Source of the DNA: CBDCMJ01 sp965224325
Lineage (GTDB): Bacteria; Chloroflexota; Dehalococcoidia; Lucifugimonadales; UBA3495
Direction: 5' to 3'
DNA: 64,000 bases
Assembly: GCA_965224325.1 (NCBI GenBank)
Contig: CBDCYT010000012.1
Span: forward strand, 248,001 to 312,000
Shown here: positions 42,844 through 51,025 of the stretch, piece by piece
Position numbering within the stretch: position 1 is the stretch's first letter
How the letters are laid out: the number at the start of each line of letters is the position of its first letter
Program-made: the position numbers and the translations under genes
The notes under the pieces: generated by a model
Databases searched by the model: none
Told to the model about the DNA's origin: nothing
The model's input: the letters and a program-made list of their open reading frames with translations, nothing else

Positions 42844-43800
42844 ATGCACTTCGGTTTCTACCTTCCCAACTCGGGACCAACGGCGAGCCCGGATTCTCTG
42901 GCCGAGATAGCCCGGCGGGGAGACAGTTTGGGGTTCCATTGTTTGGTGGCCCCCGACCATATCATTCAGCCTACGCGTATTGAATCTCCGTACCCTTACA
43001 GTGTGGGGGGCGGCTTTGGTGGTGGGACCAGAAGCGTCGGAGAATGGCCTGAGCAGATCACCACCCTAGCCTTTCTAGCGGGCGTCACCCAGCGGATCCG
43101 CCTGGTGACCAGCGTCATGATCGTACCCTACCGGAACCCCATTCTAACCGCCAAGATGCTGGCCACCGTGGACGTGCTCTCCAAGGGCCGCCTGACCGTT
43201 GGTGTGGGAGTAGGCTGGATGGAAGAAGAGTTCGAGGTCTTGGGGTCGCCGCCATTCGCCAGGCGAGGCGCGGTAACCGACGAGTACCTGCTTGCCTTCA
43301 AGGAGCTCTGGTGCAGCGACAACCCCAGCTTTGAAGGCGAGTTCTGCCGGTTCTCCGATCTCACCTTCCTGCCTAAACCGGAGCAAAAGCCCCATCCACC
43401 CATCTGGGTAGGCGGCCAGAGCCGGCAGGCCATCCGCCGGGCCGCCCAGTTGGGTGACGCATGGCATCCGGTGGGGGCCATTCCAGCGGCGCCCTTGGAG
43501 CCTGAGGAGTTGTCCGGGCACATCGCCTTGTTGCACCGCTATGCCGAAGGGGCGGGCCGCGACCCGGAAAAGATTGAAGTGGCAATGAAGGCGCCGCTGT
43601 ACGACACCGCCATGACTCCGGCCAACGGCAGGCGACGCTTCGCCGGAGCGCCCGATGAAGTGATCCAGGACGTTGAGATTTACTCAAGGCTCGGCGTCAG
43701 CCATTTGATCTTCGACATCAGAATGCCCGACCTGAGCCAGTCGTTGGAGCGCATGGAGTGGTTCGCTACTGAAGTGATGACTCCCGCCGCCGCCCTCTAG
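42844..43800 (+). CDS. LLM-class F420-dependent oxidoreductase
   Basis: 318-residue luciferase-like TIM barrel. MHFGFYLPNSGPTASPDSLA opens the fold; VTSVMIVPYRNPILTAKMLATVD and LTVGVGVGWMEEEFEVLG are class signatures, and HPPIWVGGQSRQAIRRAAQL is the phosphate-binding region. The family uses F420 (some use FMN) to oxidise alcohols or reduce enones. GGGAGG lies before the ATG. It is near the dehydratases and starts a plus-strand series, so it could act on the same catabolic intermediates. F420 synthesis genes are not in the window. Confidence 0.88.
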   Translation: MHFGFYLPNSGPTASPDSLAEIARRGDSLGFHCLVAPDHIIQPTRIESPYPYSVGGGFGGGTRSVGEWPEQITTLAFLAGVTQRIRLVTSVMIVPYRNPILTAKMLATVDVLSKGRLTVGVGVGWMEEEFEVLGSPPFARRGAVTDEYLLAFKELWCSDNPSFEGEFCRFSDLTFLPKPEQKPHPPIWVGGQSRQAIRRAAQLGDAWHPVGAIPAAPLEPEELSGHIALLHRYAEGAGRDPEKIEVAMKAPLYDTAMTPANGRRRFAGAPDEVIQDVEIYSRLGVSHLIFDIRMPDLSQSLERMEWFATEVMTPAAAL

Positions 43801-43861
43801 ATTGGGGTTATGTGGATTTGGCCCGCCGTGATTCAGCCAACCATACGGCGAAAAGGAGGGA

Positions 43862-44329
43862 ATGATGAACCTGGAGGACTTGGAGCGCAGGATCAAAGTG
43901 ATGGAGGACATAGAGTCCATCAAGCGGCTCAAGCACCGCTATTGTGCTTACTGCGACGATAGCTACGACGCCGACGCGCTGGCCGACCTTTTTACGGAAG
44001 ACGCGGTGTGGGACGGAGGGATCCGAGGCTACAACAACGGCAGAGAAGAAATCCGCAGCTTCTTCAAACAGGCCCCCCAACGGCTGCCCTTTGCCATCCA
44101 CATGGTGATGAATCCCGTCATCGAGGTGGACGGCGACACGGGCAAGGGTACGTGGTACCTTTTCCAGCCCTGCACTTTTGCCGACGGCGACCGCGCGGTG
44201 TGGGGAGCGGCCCGCTATGATGAGGAGTACGTGAGAATCAACGGCCAGTGGAAGTTCCAGACACTGAAGCTGACCTCCCATTTCTGGACTCCCTTCGATC
44301 AAGGTTGGGCCAAGACCCAGTTTGTCTAG
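43862..44329 (+). CDS. SnoaL/NTF2-like protein
   Basis: 155 residues of the NTF2-like fold. LKHRYCAYCDDSYDADALAD and LFTEDAVWDGG are typical N-terminal helices with conserved Tyr and Asp, followed by IRSFFKQAPQRLPFAIHMVM and GKGTWYLFQPCTFADG strands. SnoaL relatives isomerise or dehydrate ring compounds. AAGGAGGG precedes the ATG. Located after the LLM oxidoreductase; substrate unknown. Confidence 0.85.
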   Translation: MMNLEDLERRIKVMEDIESIKRLKHRYCAYCDDSYDADALADLFTEDAVWDGGIRGYNNGREEIRSFFKQAPQRLPFAIHMVMNPVIEVDGDTGKGTWYLFQPCTFADGDRAVWGAARYDEEYVRINGQWKFQTLKLTSHFWTPFDQGWAKTQFV

Positions 44330-44497
44330 GGGAATTGGGGGAATCAATTGGCTGGTTGGTGGATGCTTGGCCGGAGACTGCGGCCTTGAAGCAGCTGGTT
44401 TCACTTTGCACGACGCAGCAGCCTAATCGATGATTGTCCGGCGATTAGGCGATAAAATTAAGGGCAGTCCGCAAAACTTAGTCCAGGAGGCGCCAAG

Positions 44498-45304
44498 TTG
44501 ACAACCCTAAATGACAGATACGAAACCGGAGTGTCGATGCGCGCTTTAATGGCGGGCGGAGACGTCAGTCACTTCAGTCTGCCGGGAATCGATCAGCTAG
44601 CGCCGGACTTGAAGCGCATCATTGACGAGTCCCTCTTCGGCTCCATCTGGAGCCGGCCCGGCATGGATGTTAAGCTGCGCTGCGTTTGCACTATTTCAGC
44701 TCTGATGGCTCTGGGGCAACTGACCCTGCTGAGGCGGCACGTCGAGCGCTGCCTTAATCTGGGTTTGAGTCCTGAGCAAGTGGTGGAAGTGTTTATTCAA
44801 CTCACCTTCTACGTCGGTGTTCCCGCGGTGGAGGCCGCCATGCGCATCGCAAAAGAGGTCTTCGAAGAGCGGGGCATCCACTTCAATCCCACCCATGATT
44901 ACGACACAACCAGGTCCATAGAAGACCTATACAATTTGGGGGCGGAAACGTACGAACAGCACGTTGGAGACATTTTCGCCTACTACACGGACCACCCCGC
45001 GGCTGCAGATATGCAACGGCTGGTCTACGAATATCATTGGGGCGCCATTTCCAGCCGCCCAAATCTGGATGCCAAAAGCCGCGCCGTTTGCGCCTTGTCT
45101 GCCATGACCGTCCAGGGCCGCCACGACCGGCAAATCCGAGTCCGTATAGAAGGCGCCCTCCGGGTGGGTGTGACTCCGGAAGAAATCATGGAAGTGTTTA
45201 TGCAGGTTATGTTGTATGGCGGCTACATCGCCACCAGCACAGTGATGCAGATAGCGGGGTCGGTGTTCGCTGAACACGGCCTTTCCCCGGAAGCCAGCAG
45301 TTAG
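44498..45304 (+). CDS. Double carboxymuconolactone decarboxylase-domain protein
   Basis: 268 residues with two CMD domains, the first about 45-130 (SIWSRPGMDVKLRCVCTISA, RRHVERCLNLGLSPEQVVE) and the second about 170-262 (SSRPNLDAKSRAVCALSAMT, RIEGALRVGVTPEEIMEVFM). The first keeps the conserved His of the RRH motif; the second has Arg there, so only one domain may be active. CMD folds include lactone decarboxylases and AhpD-like thiol reductases, but the AhpD CxxC pair is absent. The start is TTG at 44498 with CAGGAGG upstream. Confidence 0.85.
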   Translation: MTTLNDRYETGVSMRALMAGGDVSHFSLPGIDQLAPDLKRIIDESLFGSIWSRPGMDVKLRCVCTISALMALGQLTLLRRHVERCLNLGLSPEQVVEVFIQLTFYVGVPAVEAAMRIAKEVFEERGIHFNPTHDYDTTRSIEDLYNLGAETYEQHVGDIFAYYTDHPAAADMQRLVYEYHWGAISSRPNLDAKSRAVCALSAMTVQGRHDRQIRVRIEGALRVGVTPEEIMEVFMQVMLYGGYIATSTVMQIAGSVFAEHGLSPEASS

Positions 45305-45346
45305 CCCGCGATTGAGCCAACCCAAATTAACGTTCCTGAGGCCATT

Positions 45347-46141
45347 ATGAAGTTGCAGTTGGATGACGGGGCAGAGATCTTTTTCATAGTGGATGACTTT
45401 ACCGACCCTTGGACCACGCCGGAGACCGTCGTGCTGCACCATGGGATGGCCAAAAGCCATAAGATGTGGTTTGGCTGGGTGCCCATTTTGGCCCGGCACT
45501 ACCGGGTAATCCGCTTCGACATGCGGGGCATGGGACAGTCTACCGTTCCCCCGCCCGGTTACCCTTGGTCCATAGACAACTTCGCCGGGGACCTGCTGGA
45601 GGTCCTCGACAAACTGGAGCTGGACAAAGTACACCTCATTGGGGAAACGGTGGGCGGCTCCATTTCCATGCGGTTCGCTTCCCTTCACCAGGAGCGTCTG
45701 CTATCGCTCACCACCTGTACCTCTCCCACCACGTTCGACAATCACCATGCCGAGAGCGCCGACCTCATCGACCGAGAGGGTATCGTGTCTTGGGTGGAAC
45801 GCACAATTGGCCAGAGACTGGACCCAGACATAGTGGACCCCGCTTACATCCGGTGGTACGCGACGCAAATGGCGGGTACTCCGGCCCACGTGGTCAGCGG
45901 GTTCCAACGCAGCGCCCCAGGGGGCGACCTGCGCCCCCTGCTGAAAGACGTGAATATTCCTGTCCTAGTGCTGGCCGCAGCCAGCTTGAGGGAGGAGCTC
46001 TTGGGAGACTTTCGGGGAGCCGCAGACCTATTCCCCAATGGTCGCCTGGTGGTGTTTCCCGGAATCTCCGGGTTCGTTCAGCACATACTGCCCGTACCGT
46101 GCGCGCGGGTGTGGCTCGACTTCGCAGCAAATCTGAGGTAA
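45347..46141 (+). CDS. Alpha/beta hydrolase-like protein with Thr at the nucleophile position
   Basis: 264 residues of the alpha/beta-hydrolase fold: VVLHHGMAKSHKMWFGW near residue 28, FDMRGMGQST, then the elbow LIGETVGG, where the canonical Ser is Thr101. The acid strand reads VLVLAAASLREELL without the usual GD, and the final region has FVQHILP. The catalytic set is therefore doubtful and the protein could be non-hydrolytic. It lies directly before the hydrolase/methyltransferase fusion and starts 42 bases after the CMD gene. Confidence 0.75.
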   Translation: MKLQLDDGAEIFFIVDDFTDPWTTPETVVLHHGMAKSHKMWFGWVPILARHYRVIRFDMRGMGQSTVPPPGYPWSIDNFAGDLLEVLDKLELDKVHLIGETVGGSISMRFASLHQERLLSLTTCTSPTTFDNHHAESADLIDREGIVSWVERTIGQRLDPDIVDPAYIRWYATQMAGTPAHVVSGFQRSAPGGDLRPLLKDVNIPVLVLAAASLREELLGDFRGAADLFPNGRLVVFPGISGFVQHILPVPCARVWLDFAANLR

Positions 46142-46186
46142 AAGCAGCGCCGCAAGAAACCTAGTGACCCTGGCGGCAAACCAAAT

Positions 46187-47599
46187 ATGGCAGGAACCGC
46201 AATGGCGCAAACAACGGAAAACTCTCCGGACCCCAGTAGCGAAACTCCTACTGTGATCCCGTCCGAAATTCCGCCCAATATTCCAACGGACGAGCGCATC
46301 GTCGCCGTTTTGCGGCATCTGGGCATCTCCAGCGCCCATTTCGCCGGCCGGGCCGCCGCGGACTGGACGGGCTTGGCGCAATCACACCCGGACGCCATTG
46401 CCTCGCTCGCGTTGATCTTTCCCTCGGGCTTCGACCCGAAAGTCCTGGCCTCGGTCGCGCCGCGGTTGCTGGTGTTCCGGGGCGATCAGGGGCCATCCGC
46501 AGAAATGGTGGAGCGAAATCTGCTGGCCCTGCCCGAGGCAACGCTAGTCACTCTTCCCAAGTACCACAGTCCCAATAACTACGCCGACGTGGCCGTTGAA
46601 CGCGGGGAAGACATCCGGCGCGGCTTGGGGGAATTCCTCGACAAGATGGAAGAGCGCAAGACGACGGCGTCCAATATCGCGCCAGTCCAAGCCGAGGGAG
46701 AAATGGCCGGGATCTCCTACCGGGTCCAGGGGTCGGGGCCGCCGCTGGTTTTGCTGCCCTTGGGCGCGGCCCCCTCACAATGGGACCCCCTGCTGCCCAG
46801 TCTTACCGAAAACTACAGCACCATAACCCTGGGCGGCGCCGAGTTGGGATTGGTGGCCAACTTGGAATACCGTGGGCGCACCCCAGGATATCTCGGGGCT
46901 GTGGCCGCTCTTTTGGACCAAGCCAGAATTCAGCCCGGAGATACGGTGTTGGAGGTCGGCTGCGGCACCGGAGTTTTAGTCCGTTGGCTGGCCCGGCGCA
47001 CCGGTCAACGCAACCGGATCCTGGGCATAGACGTCAATCGGTTCTTCCTGCGCGAGGCCGCTGCCCTGGTCAAGAAAGAGAGCTTGGAGCAGGTCATCCG
47101 GTTCAAAGGGGGTAGCGCAGAGGCGCTGCCCTTGGCTGACAACAGCATTGACGTGGCCATGTCCAGCACGGTGATACAGCGGGTCGACGCGGAGCGGATG
47201 CTGGCTGAGATGCTGCGGGTGACCAAGCCCGGGGGCCGAGTGGCGGTGCTGGGCCACGCCCACGACATGAACCGGTGGGTTAATTTACCCCTGAGTGCCA
47301 GGCTCAAGTCCAAGATCGAGTCTCCTCCCTGGGGTGACGACCCAGGTCACCCGCTTGGGTGTGATGACGCCACGCTTTACCGCCTATTCAACCGGCTAGG
47401 GCTGTCGAATATCGCGATGTTCCCTTACCTTTCGACCTTCACTGATGGACCCCGGTTGCAAAACCTGCAATACAACGTCCTTTCAACGCTCAGCCGCGAT
47501 GAGGCGGAGGAATGGCGTAGCGCGGTGGCCCAGGCTGAAGCGGAAGGTGCATTTTTCCTCTCCACGCCGTTTCATTGCGCCGTGGGGACCAAACCCTAA
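46187..47599 (+). CDS. Fusion of permuted alpha/beta-hydrolase pieces and a SAM methyltransferase
   Basis: 470 residues. Residues about 35-165 look like the C-terminal half of an alpha/beta hydrolase (LRHLGISSAHFAGRAAADW has the elbow position as RAA, then RLLVFRGDQGPS). Residues about 180-225 (ISYRVQGSGPPLVLLPLGAA) look like an N-terminal hydrolase half. The rest, from about 235, is a class I methyltransferase with VLEVGCGTGVLVRWLARRTG, DNSIDVAMSSTVIQRV and GGRVAVLGHAHD. The order of hydrolase halves is reversed. Start ATG at 46187 has only a weak GGCGG upstream; 46202 is possible. Confidence 0.7.
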   Translation: MAGTAMAQTTENSPDPSSETPTVIPSEIPPNIPTDERIVAVLRHLGISSAHFAGRAAADWTGLAQSHPDAIASLALIFPSGFDPKVLASVAPRLLVFRGDQGPSAEMVERNLLALPEATLVTLPKYHSPNNYADVAVERGEDIRRGLGEFLDKMEERKTTASNIAPVQAEGEMAGISYRVQGSGPPLVLLPLGAAPSQWDPLLPSLTENYSTITLGGAELGLVANLEYRGRTPGYLGAVAALLDQARIQPGDTVLEVGCGTGVLVRWLARRTGQRNRILGIDVNRFFLREAAALVKKESLEQVIRFKGGSAEALPLADNSIDVAMSSTVIQRVDAERMLAEMLRVTKPGGRVAVLGHAHDMNRWVNLPLSARLKSKIESPPWGDDPGHPLGCDDATLYRLFNRLGLSNIAMFPYLSTFTDGPRLQNLQYNVLSTLSRDEAEEWRSAVAQAEAEGAFFLSTPFHCAVGTKP

Positions 47600-47738
47600 T
47601 GCCTCAAGCAAGTTCTTCGGGCCTGTATTGCGGTATGACCGATCATGGGACCGTGAACGGGCGAGCCTTCCCTTTTGCCCTGAATCTTGGTCTCCTGTAT
47701 TATTAGACCTTCTATAGAAGTATCGTCGGAGGCAGGTC

Positions 47739-49031
47739 ATGGAACTGAGAAACGTAGTAATAGTGGATGGGGCCCGCTCGCCCTTCGCTAGGGCCAGCCG
47801 AGGCAAGTTGGTGGCTACTAGGCTGGACGACGTGGGGGCCACCGTGCTCCGCGGGCTGCTGGAACGCAACCCCAAGGTCGATGACCACATGATAGAGGAC
47901 GTGGGCCTGGGCAACGTTCTGGGCAAGGGCGAGTTTATCGACCTGGGCCGGGTGGTCCGGCTGGCCGGCCTCCCCATGGAGATCTCGACCTTCAACTCCA
48001 ACCGCCAATGCGGTTCCAGCATGGAAACGGTGCATCGGGTTGCCCAATCGATCATGGTAGGCGCGACCGAGTGCGGCATCGCCCTAGGTGCGGAGAGAAT
48101 GGCCCGAACTATCGGCGGCGACGATGGCGAGCCTCAGAACCGTGTGACTGAGCCTCGGTTCTTGGCGCCCAACGAGCAGCAACGACGCATGGCCCCCGAC
48201 CACTACGATAACTTCTCCGTTCCCTTCCCCGACTACATCCTGCAGTCACCGCCCAAGGTGTCAATGCTGCAAACAGCGCAGAACGTGGCCGAGGTTTATG
48301 ATCTCGGGAGAAGCGACTTGGACGAATACGCGGTCCCTAGCCACGCCAAAGCTCATCAGGCTTACGAAGCCGGCGCTTTCCGAGACGAGATCATACCTTT
48401 GGAGGTGGAGGAGCCGGTGTTCGACGACAAGGGGAACTGGCTCCCCGAGGAGTACGGTGGGACGATTGTTTTCGACCGGGACGAATGCATTCGCTCCAGC
48501 ACGAACTTTGAGGCTCTAATGAATCTTAACCCTGTGCCTGGGGTAGTTAGCTACGGCGACAAGGAAATCGTCATCACGCCCGGCAACTCCTCACCAACCA
48601 ACGACGGGGTCAGCGCCGTGCTGCTGATGAGCGAAGAAAAGGCCCTGAAACTGGGCCTGCATCCCCTCGCCCGGATTACCGGCTTCGGCGTCGCCGGGGT
48701 CAAACCTCAACTAATGGGTTTGGGGCCGGTGCCGTCAACCAATAAAGCTCTCAAGCACGCCGGCCTCGCCATGGAACAGATCGACCGGGTCGAGTTCAAT
48801 GAGGCCTTTGCCGCCCAAATCATTCCCAGCGCCCGCGAGCTGGGGATCCCCATGGAAAAGATCAACGTTAACGGTGGCGCCCTCGCCATTGGGCACCCGT
48901 TGGGAGCAACCGGGGGGCGCTTGGTCCTAAGCTTGGCCCACGAGCTGCGCCGGTCCAACTCGACCTACGGCTTGGCAACTCAGTGCATTGGAGCCGGGAT
49001 GGGAATAACAACGGTTTTGGAGAGGATCTAG
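47739..49031 (+). CDS. Thiolase family protein (acetyl-CoA acetyltransferase)
   Basis: 430 residues. Active-site Cys in NRQCGSSMETV, NEAFAAQ, the GGALAIGHPLGATGGR block and the second cysteine in QCIGAGMG are all present, so both thiolysis and Claisen condensation chemistry are possible. Length is slightly above the biosynthetic type. GGAGGCAGG lies before the ATG at 47739. Last gene of the catabolic island; with dehydratases, SDRs and crotonase in the window it can close a beta-oxidation-like spiral. Confidence 0.92.
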   Translation: MELRNVVIVDGARSPFARASRGKLVATRLDDVGATVLRGLLERNPKVDDHMIEDVGLGNVLGKGEFIDLGRVVRLAGLPMEISTFNSNRQCGSSMETVHRVAQSIMVGATECGIALGAERMARTIGGDDGEPQNRVTEPRFLAPNEQQRRMAPDHYDNFSVPFPDYILQSPPKVSMLQTAQNVAEVYDLGRSDLDEYAVPSHAKAHQAYEAGAFRDEIIPLEVEEPVFDDKGNWLPEEYGGTIVFDRDECIRSSTNFEALMNLNPVPGVVSYGDKEIVITPGNSSPTNDGVSAVLLMSEEKALKLGLHPLARITGFGVAGVKPQLMGLGPVPSTNKALKHAGLAMEQIDRVEFNEAFAAQIIPSARELGIPMEKINVNGGALAIGHPLGATGGRLVLSLAHELRRSNSTYGLATQCIGAGMGITTVLERI

Positions 49032-49712
49032 AGCCGAATCTCAATTGCAGCTCCGGCACGGACCACTGAAGAACCCGGCGAGGGCAGACAGTTGCGCCTA
49101 CGACTCCGCTGGGGCCGCCCCACAGCCCTGAGGTCTTAGGCGATGGTGGCAAAAAGCAACGTGCTTGGCCGGAGTGCGCCACGCCGAGGATAGGTGACCC
49201 CCGGTCATACAGCGATGCTTCTCCATGCAGGGGAAGCATCGCCATGTTGTTGAGATAATCGGAGAGGCACTCCGGAGGGGCGTCGGCCGGGTCCCGGTTT
49301 AGCTCCGGCGCCCAAGTGCCCGTGCCGACAGCACCCGCTTCCACGGCTGACTGAGCCCGCACTCAAAATACTCCTCGGCGCTGGACCAGTGATAGCACGC
49401 CGCATGGTCCGCCGGCGATTGCATTCGGGTGGGCAGCCGAGGACCCTCATTCCGTGGCTAATGACCCAATCCCCCATCGGTCGAGGCTCCAGAGGCGGTA
49501 ATAAGTTGGCGTCGCTTCAAAGTTCCATTTAAGTTCCATCGGAGTTTTGGCGGACTTCCGGCTCATTACTGTTATCATTGGACCAACGGGCCTAAACCAC
49601 TAACGGCAGGTCCCTTCAATAGACTGGCGATAGACTGGCGATAGGCCGCCAGGTCGCTACGTTGGCAAGCAGTGACCAAACCTCATCCGGCCTTTCCCGG
49701 AGCGCCTAACAA
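49032..49712. other. 680-base intergenic region
   Basis: No believable gene is seen on either strand; frames of 90 to 164 codons on the minus strand have no family features. It holds a strong hairpin at 49212-49242 and a short direct repeat TAGACTGGCGA at 49621 and 49632. Confidence 0.45.
49212..49242 (+). other. Thirteen-pair hairpin in an intergenic region
   Basis: GCGATGCTTCTCC pairs with GGGGAAGCATCGC across a five-base loop ATGCA, with one T-G pair. It lies 180 bases after the thiolase gene and 470 before the next gene. It may be a terminator, a small-RNA element or an attenuator; no T tract follows. Confidence 0.55.
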
Positions 49713-50657
49713 ATGCACGTGCTGGGGACCCCCGTAAGCGTCCTGGCCAGGAGACTCCTGCGCGTCCGCGTCTGGGCCATAGCAGGCGTGCTGATCCTGG
49801 CCGTGGGCTGCGGCTCGGCAGCGACTCCCACAATACCCGAGGACGTTGAGTTTGGCGGGCCGGAGTTTTCCGCCATAGTGGTCTCCTCCGACTTGGCCGT
49901 CGGCGACGATAACCGGCTATCCTTCGGCATCGTCAATAGGGATGGAATGCCGATGCGGGCCAGCCAAGCGGAGCTGCGGACCTACTATTGGCCCGAAGGC
50001 CAGGATCAGCGCCAGCATAAGGCCCAAACCACTGCCGAATTCCAACAATGGACCAGCAGCGCCGGAGGCATTTTCGCCTCCAAAGTTTCCTTCGATGCGG
50101 CGGGGATTTGGGAGTTGGAGGCCGACCTAGTTGCCGATGGGACGGAGATCACGGCGTCTTCCAAATTCATGGTAAAGGAAAACAGCGACACGCCAAACAT
50201 CGGGGACCCGGCCCCGGCCAGCGTCACCCTCACCGCCTCCGCCGTAACGGACCTGAGCCACATTACCAGCGACCCGCAGCCTGACCCTGGTTTCTATCAG
50301 TTATCCGTGCACGAAGCGTTGGCGGAGGCCAAGCCCTTCGTGGTGGTGTTTGCCACACCGGCTTTCTGCGTAAGCGCTACGTGCGGGCCGCAGTTGCAGC
50401 AATTGGCCGAAGTGAAAGACCGTTACGCAGGCCGGGCTAACTTCATTCACGTGGAGGTATTCAAGGACCCCCACCTGATAGAAGGGACTCGTCCATCAGC
50501 GGAAGGTCTGGTCCCGGCAGTGGCGGAGTGGGGCCTGCCCACCGAGCCCTGGACGTTCGTCGTCGATGGTCAAGGGCGGGTGGCGGCCAAATACGAGCAT
50601 TTCACCCCGGCTCCAGCAATAGAAGCGGCGTTGCTGGAGACGCTGGGAGGGGCCTGA
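49713..50657 (+). CDS. Lipoprotein with C-terminal thioredoxin-like domain
   Basis: 314 residues. The signal peptide RVWAIAGVLILAVGCGSA ends in a lipobox cysteine, anchoring the protein to the outer face of the membrane. The middle part is a beta-rich domain (FSAIVVSSDLAVGDDNRLSF). The C-terminal about 125 residues resemble a thioredoxin fold (FVVVFATPAFCVSATCGPQL, WTFVVDGQGRVAAKYE). The cysteines there are CxxxxC, not CxxC, so redox action is uncertain; a copper-handling or assembly role is a guess from the neighbouring heme A genes. No gene directly upstream. Confidence 0.78.
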   Translation: MHVLGTPVSVLARRLLRVRVWAIAGVLILAVGCGSAATPTIPEDVEFGGPEFSAIVVSSDLAVGDDNRLSFGIVNRDGMPMRASQAELRTYYWPEGQDQRQHKAQTTAEFQQWTSSAGGIFASKVSFDAAGIWELEADLVADGTEITASSKFMVKENSDTPNIGDPAPASVTLTASAVTDLSHITSDPQPDPGFYQLSVHEALAEAKPFVVVFATPAFCVSATCGPQLQQLAEVKDRYAGRANFIHVEVFKDPHLIEGTRPSAEGLVPAVAEWGLPTEPWTFVVDGQGRVAAKYEHFTPAPAIEAALLETLGGA

Positions 50658-50737
50658 GACAATTCAACCATCGGTACCTGCCTTGCCTCACCAAATCAAG
50701 CCCGGTCCCGCCATGGCTGGGAAGGGCCTGAGCCCAT

Positions 50738-51025
50738 TCAATCATTAATGCCGGTGGCCACCAAGCGGCCGTTTTTAGACTCGTAGAGCACCACAACCGA
50801 TTCCCCCATCGCCTGATGCAGGCGAAGGTGGGAGCCATCTTTGAACAATGCCCGTTCGGTGGTGAAGGTCCACACTTTGCCGGCATCGTCCCGCACCCGA
50901 AGGAGTTCAATCTCGGTGGGGCTGCGGTCCACCACCTCCAGCACTCGCCCCTGCACCATCCCCGTATCTCCGCTACAGGCAAGGGCAGCCATCAGCACCA
51001 ATGCAATAACAATTAGCCCTCTCAC
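50738..51025 (-). CDS. Small lipoprotein linked to the ABC-2 exporter
   Basis: 95 residues from a GTG at 51025 whose bases overlap the stop of the permease gene (GTGA). VRGLIVIALVLMAALACSGD is a lipoprotein signal with Cys at the lipobox. The remainder is a small beta-rich domain (MVQGRVLEVVDRSPTEIELL, VWTFTTERALFKDG, ESVVVLYESKNGRLVATG) with an OB- or Sm-like look and no named family. Coupling to the permease suggests a periplasmic part of the transport system. Confidence 0.6.
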   Translation of the reverse strand: MRGLIVIALVLMAALACSGDTGMVQGRVLEVVDRSPTEIELLRVRDDAGKVWTFTTERALFKDGSHLRLHQAMGESVVVLYESKNGRLVATGIND

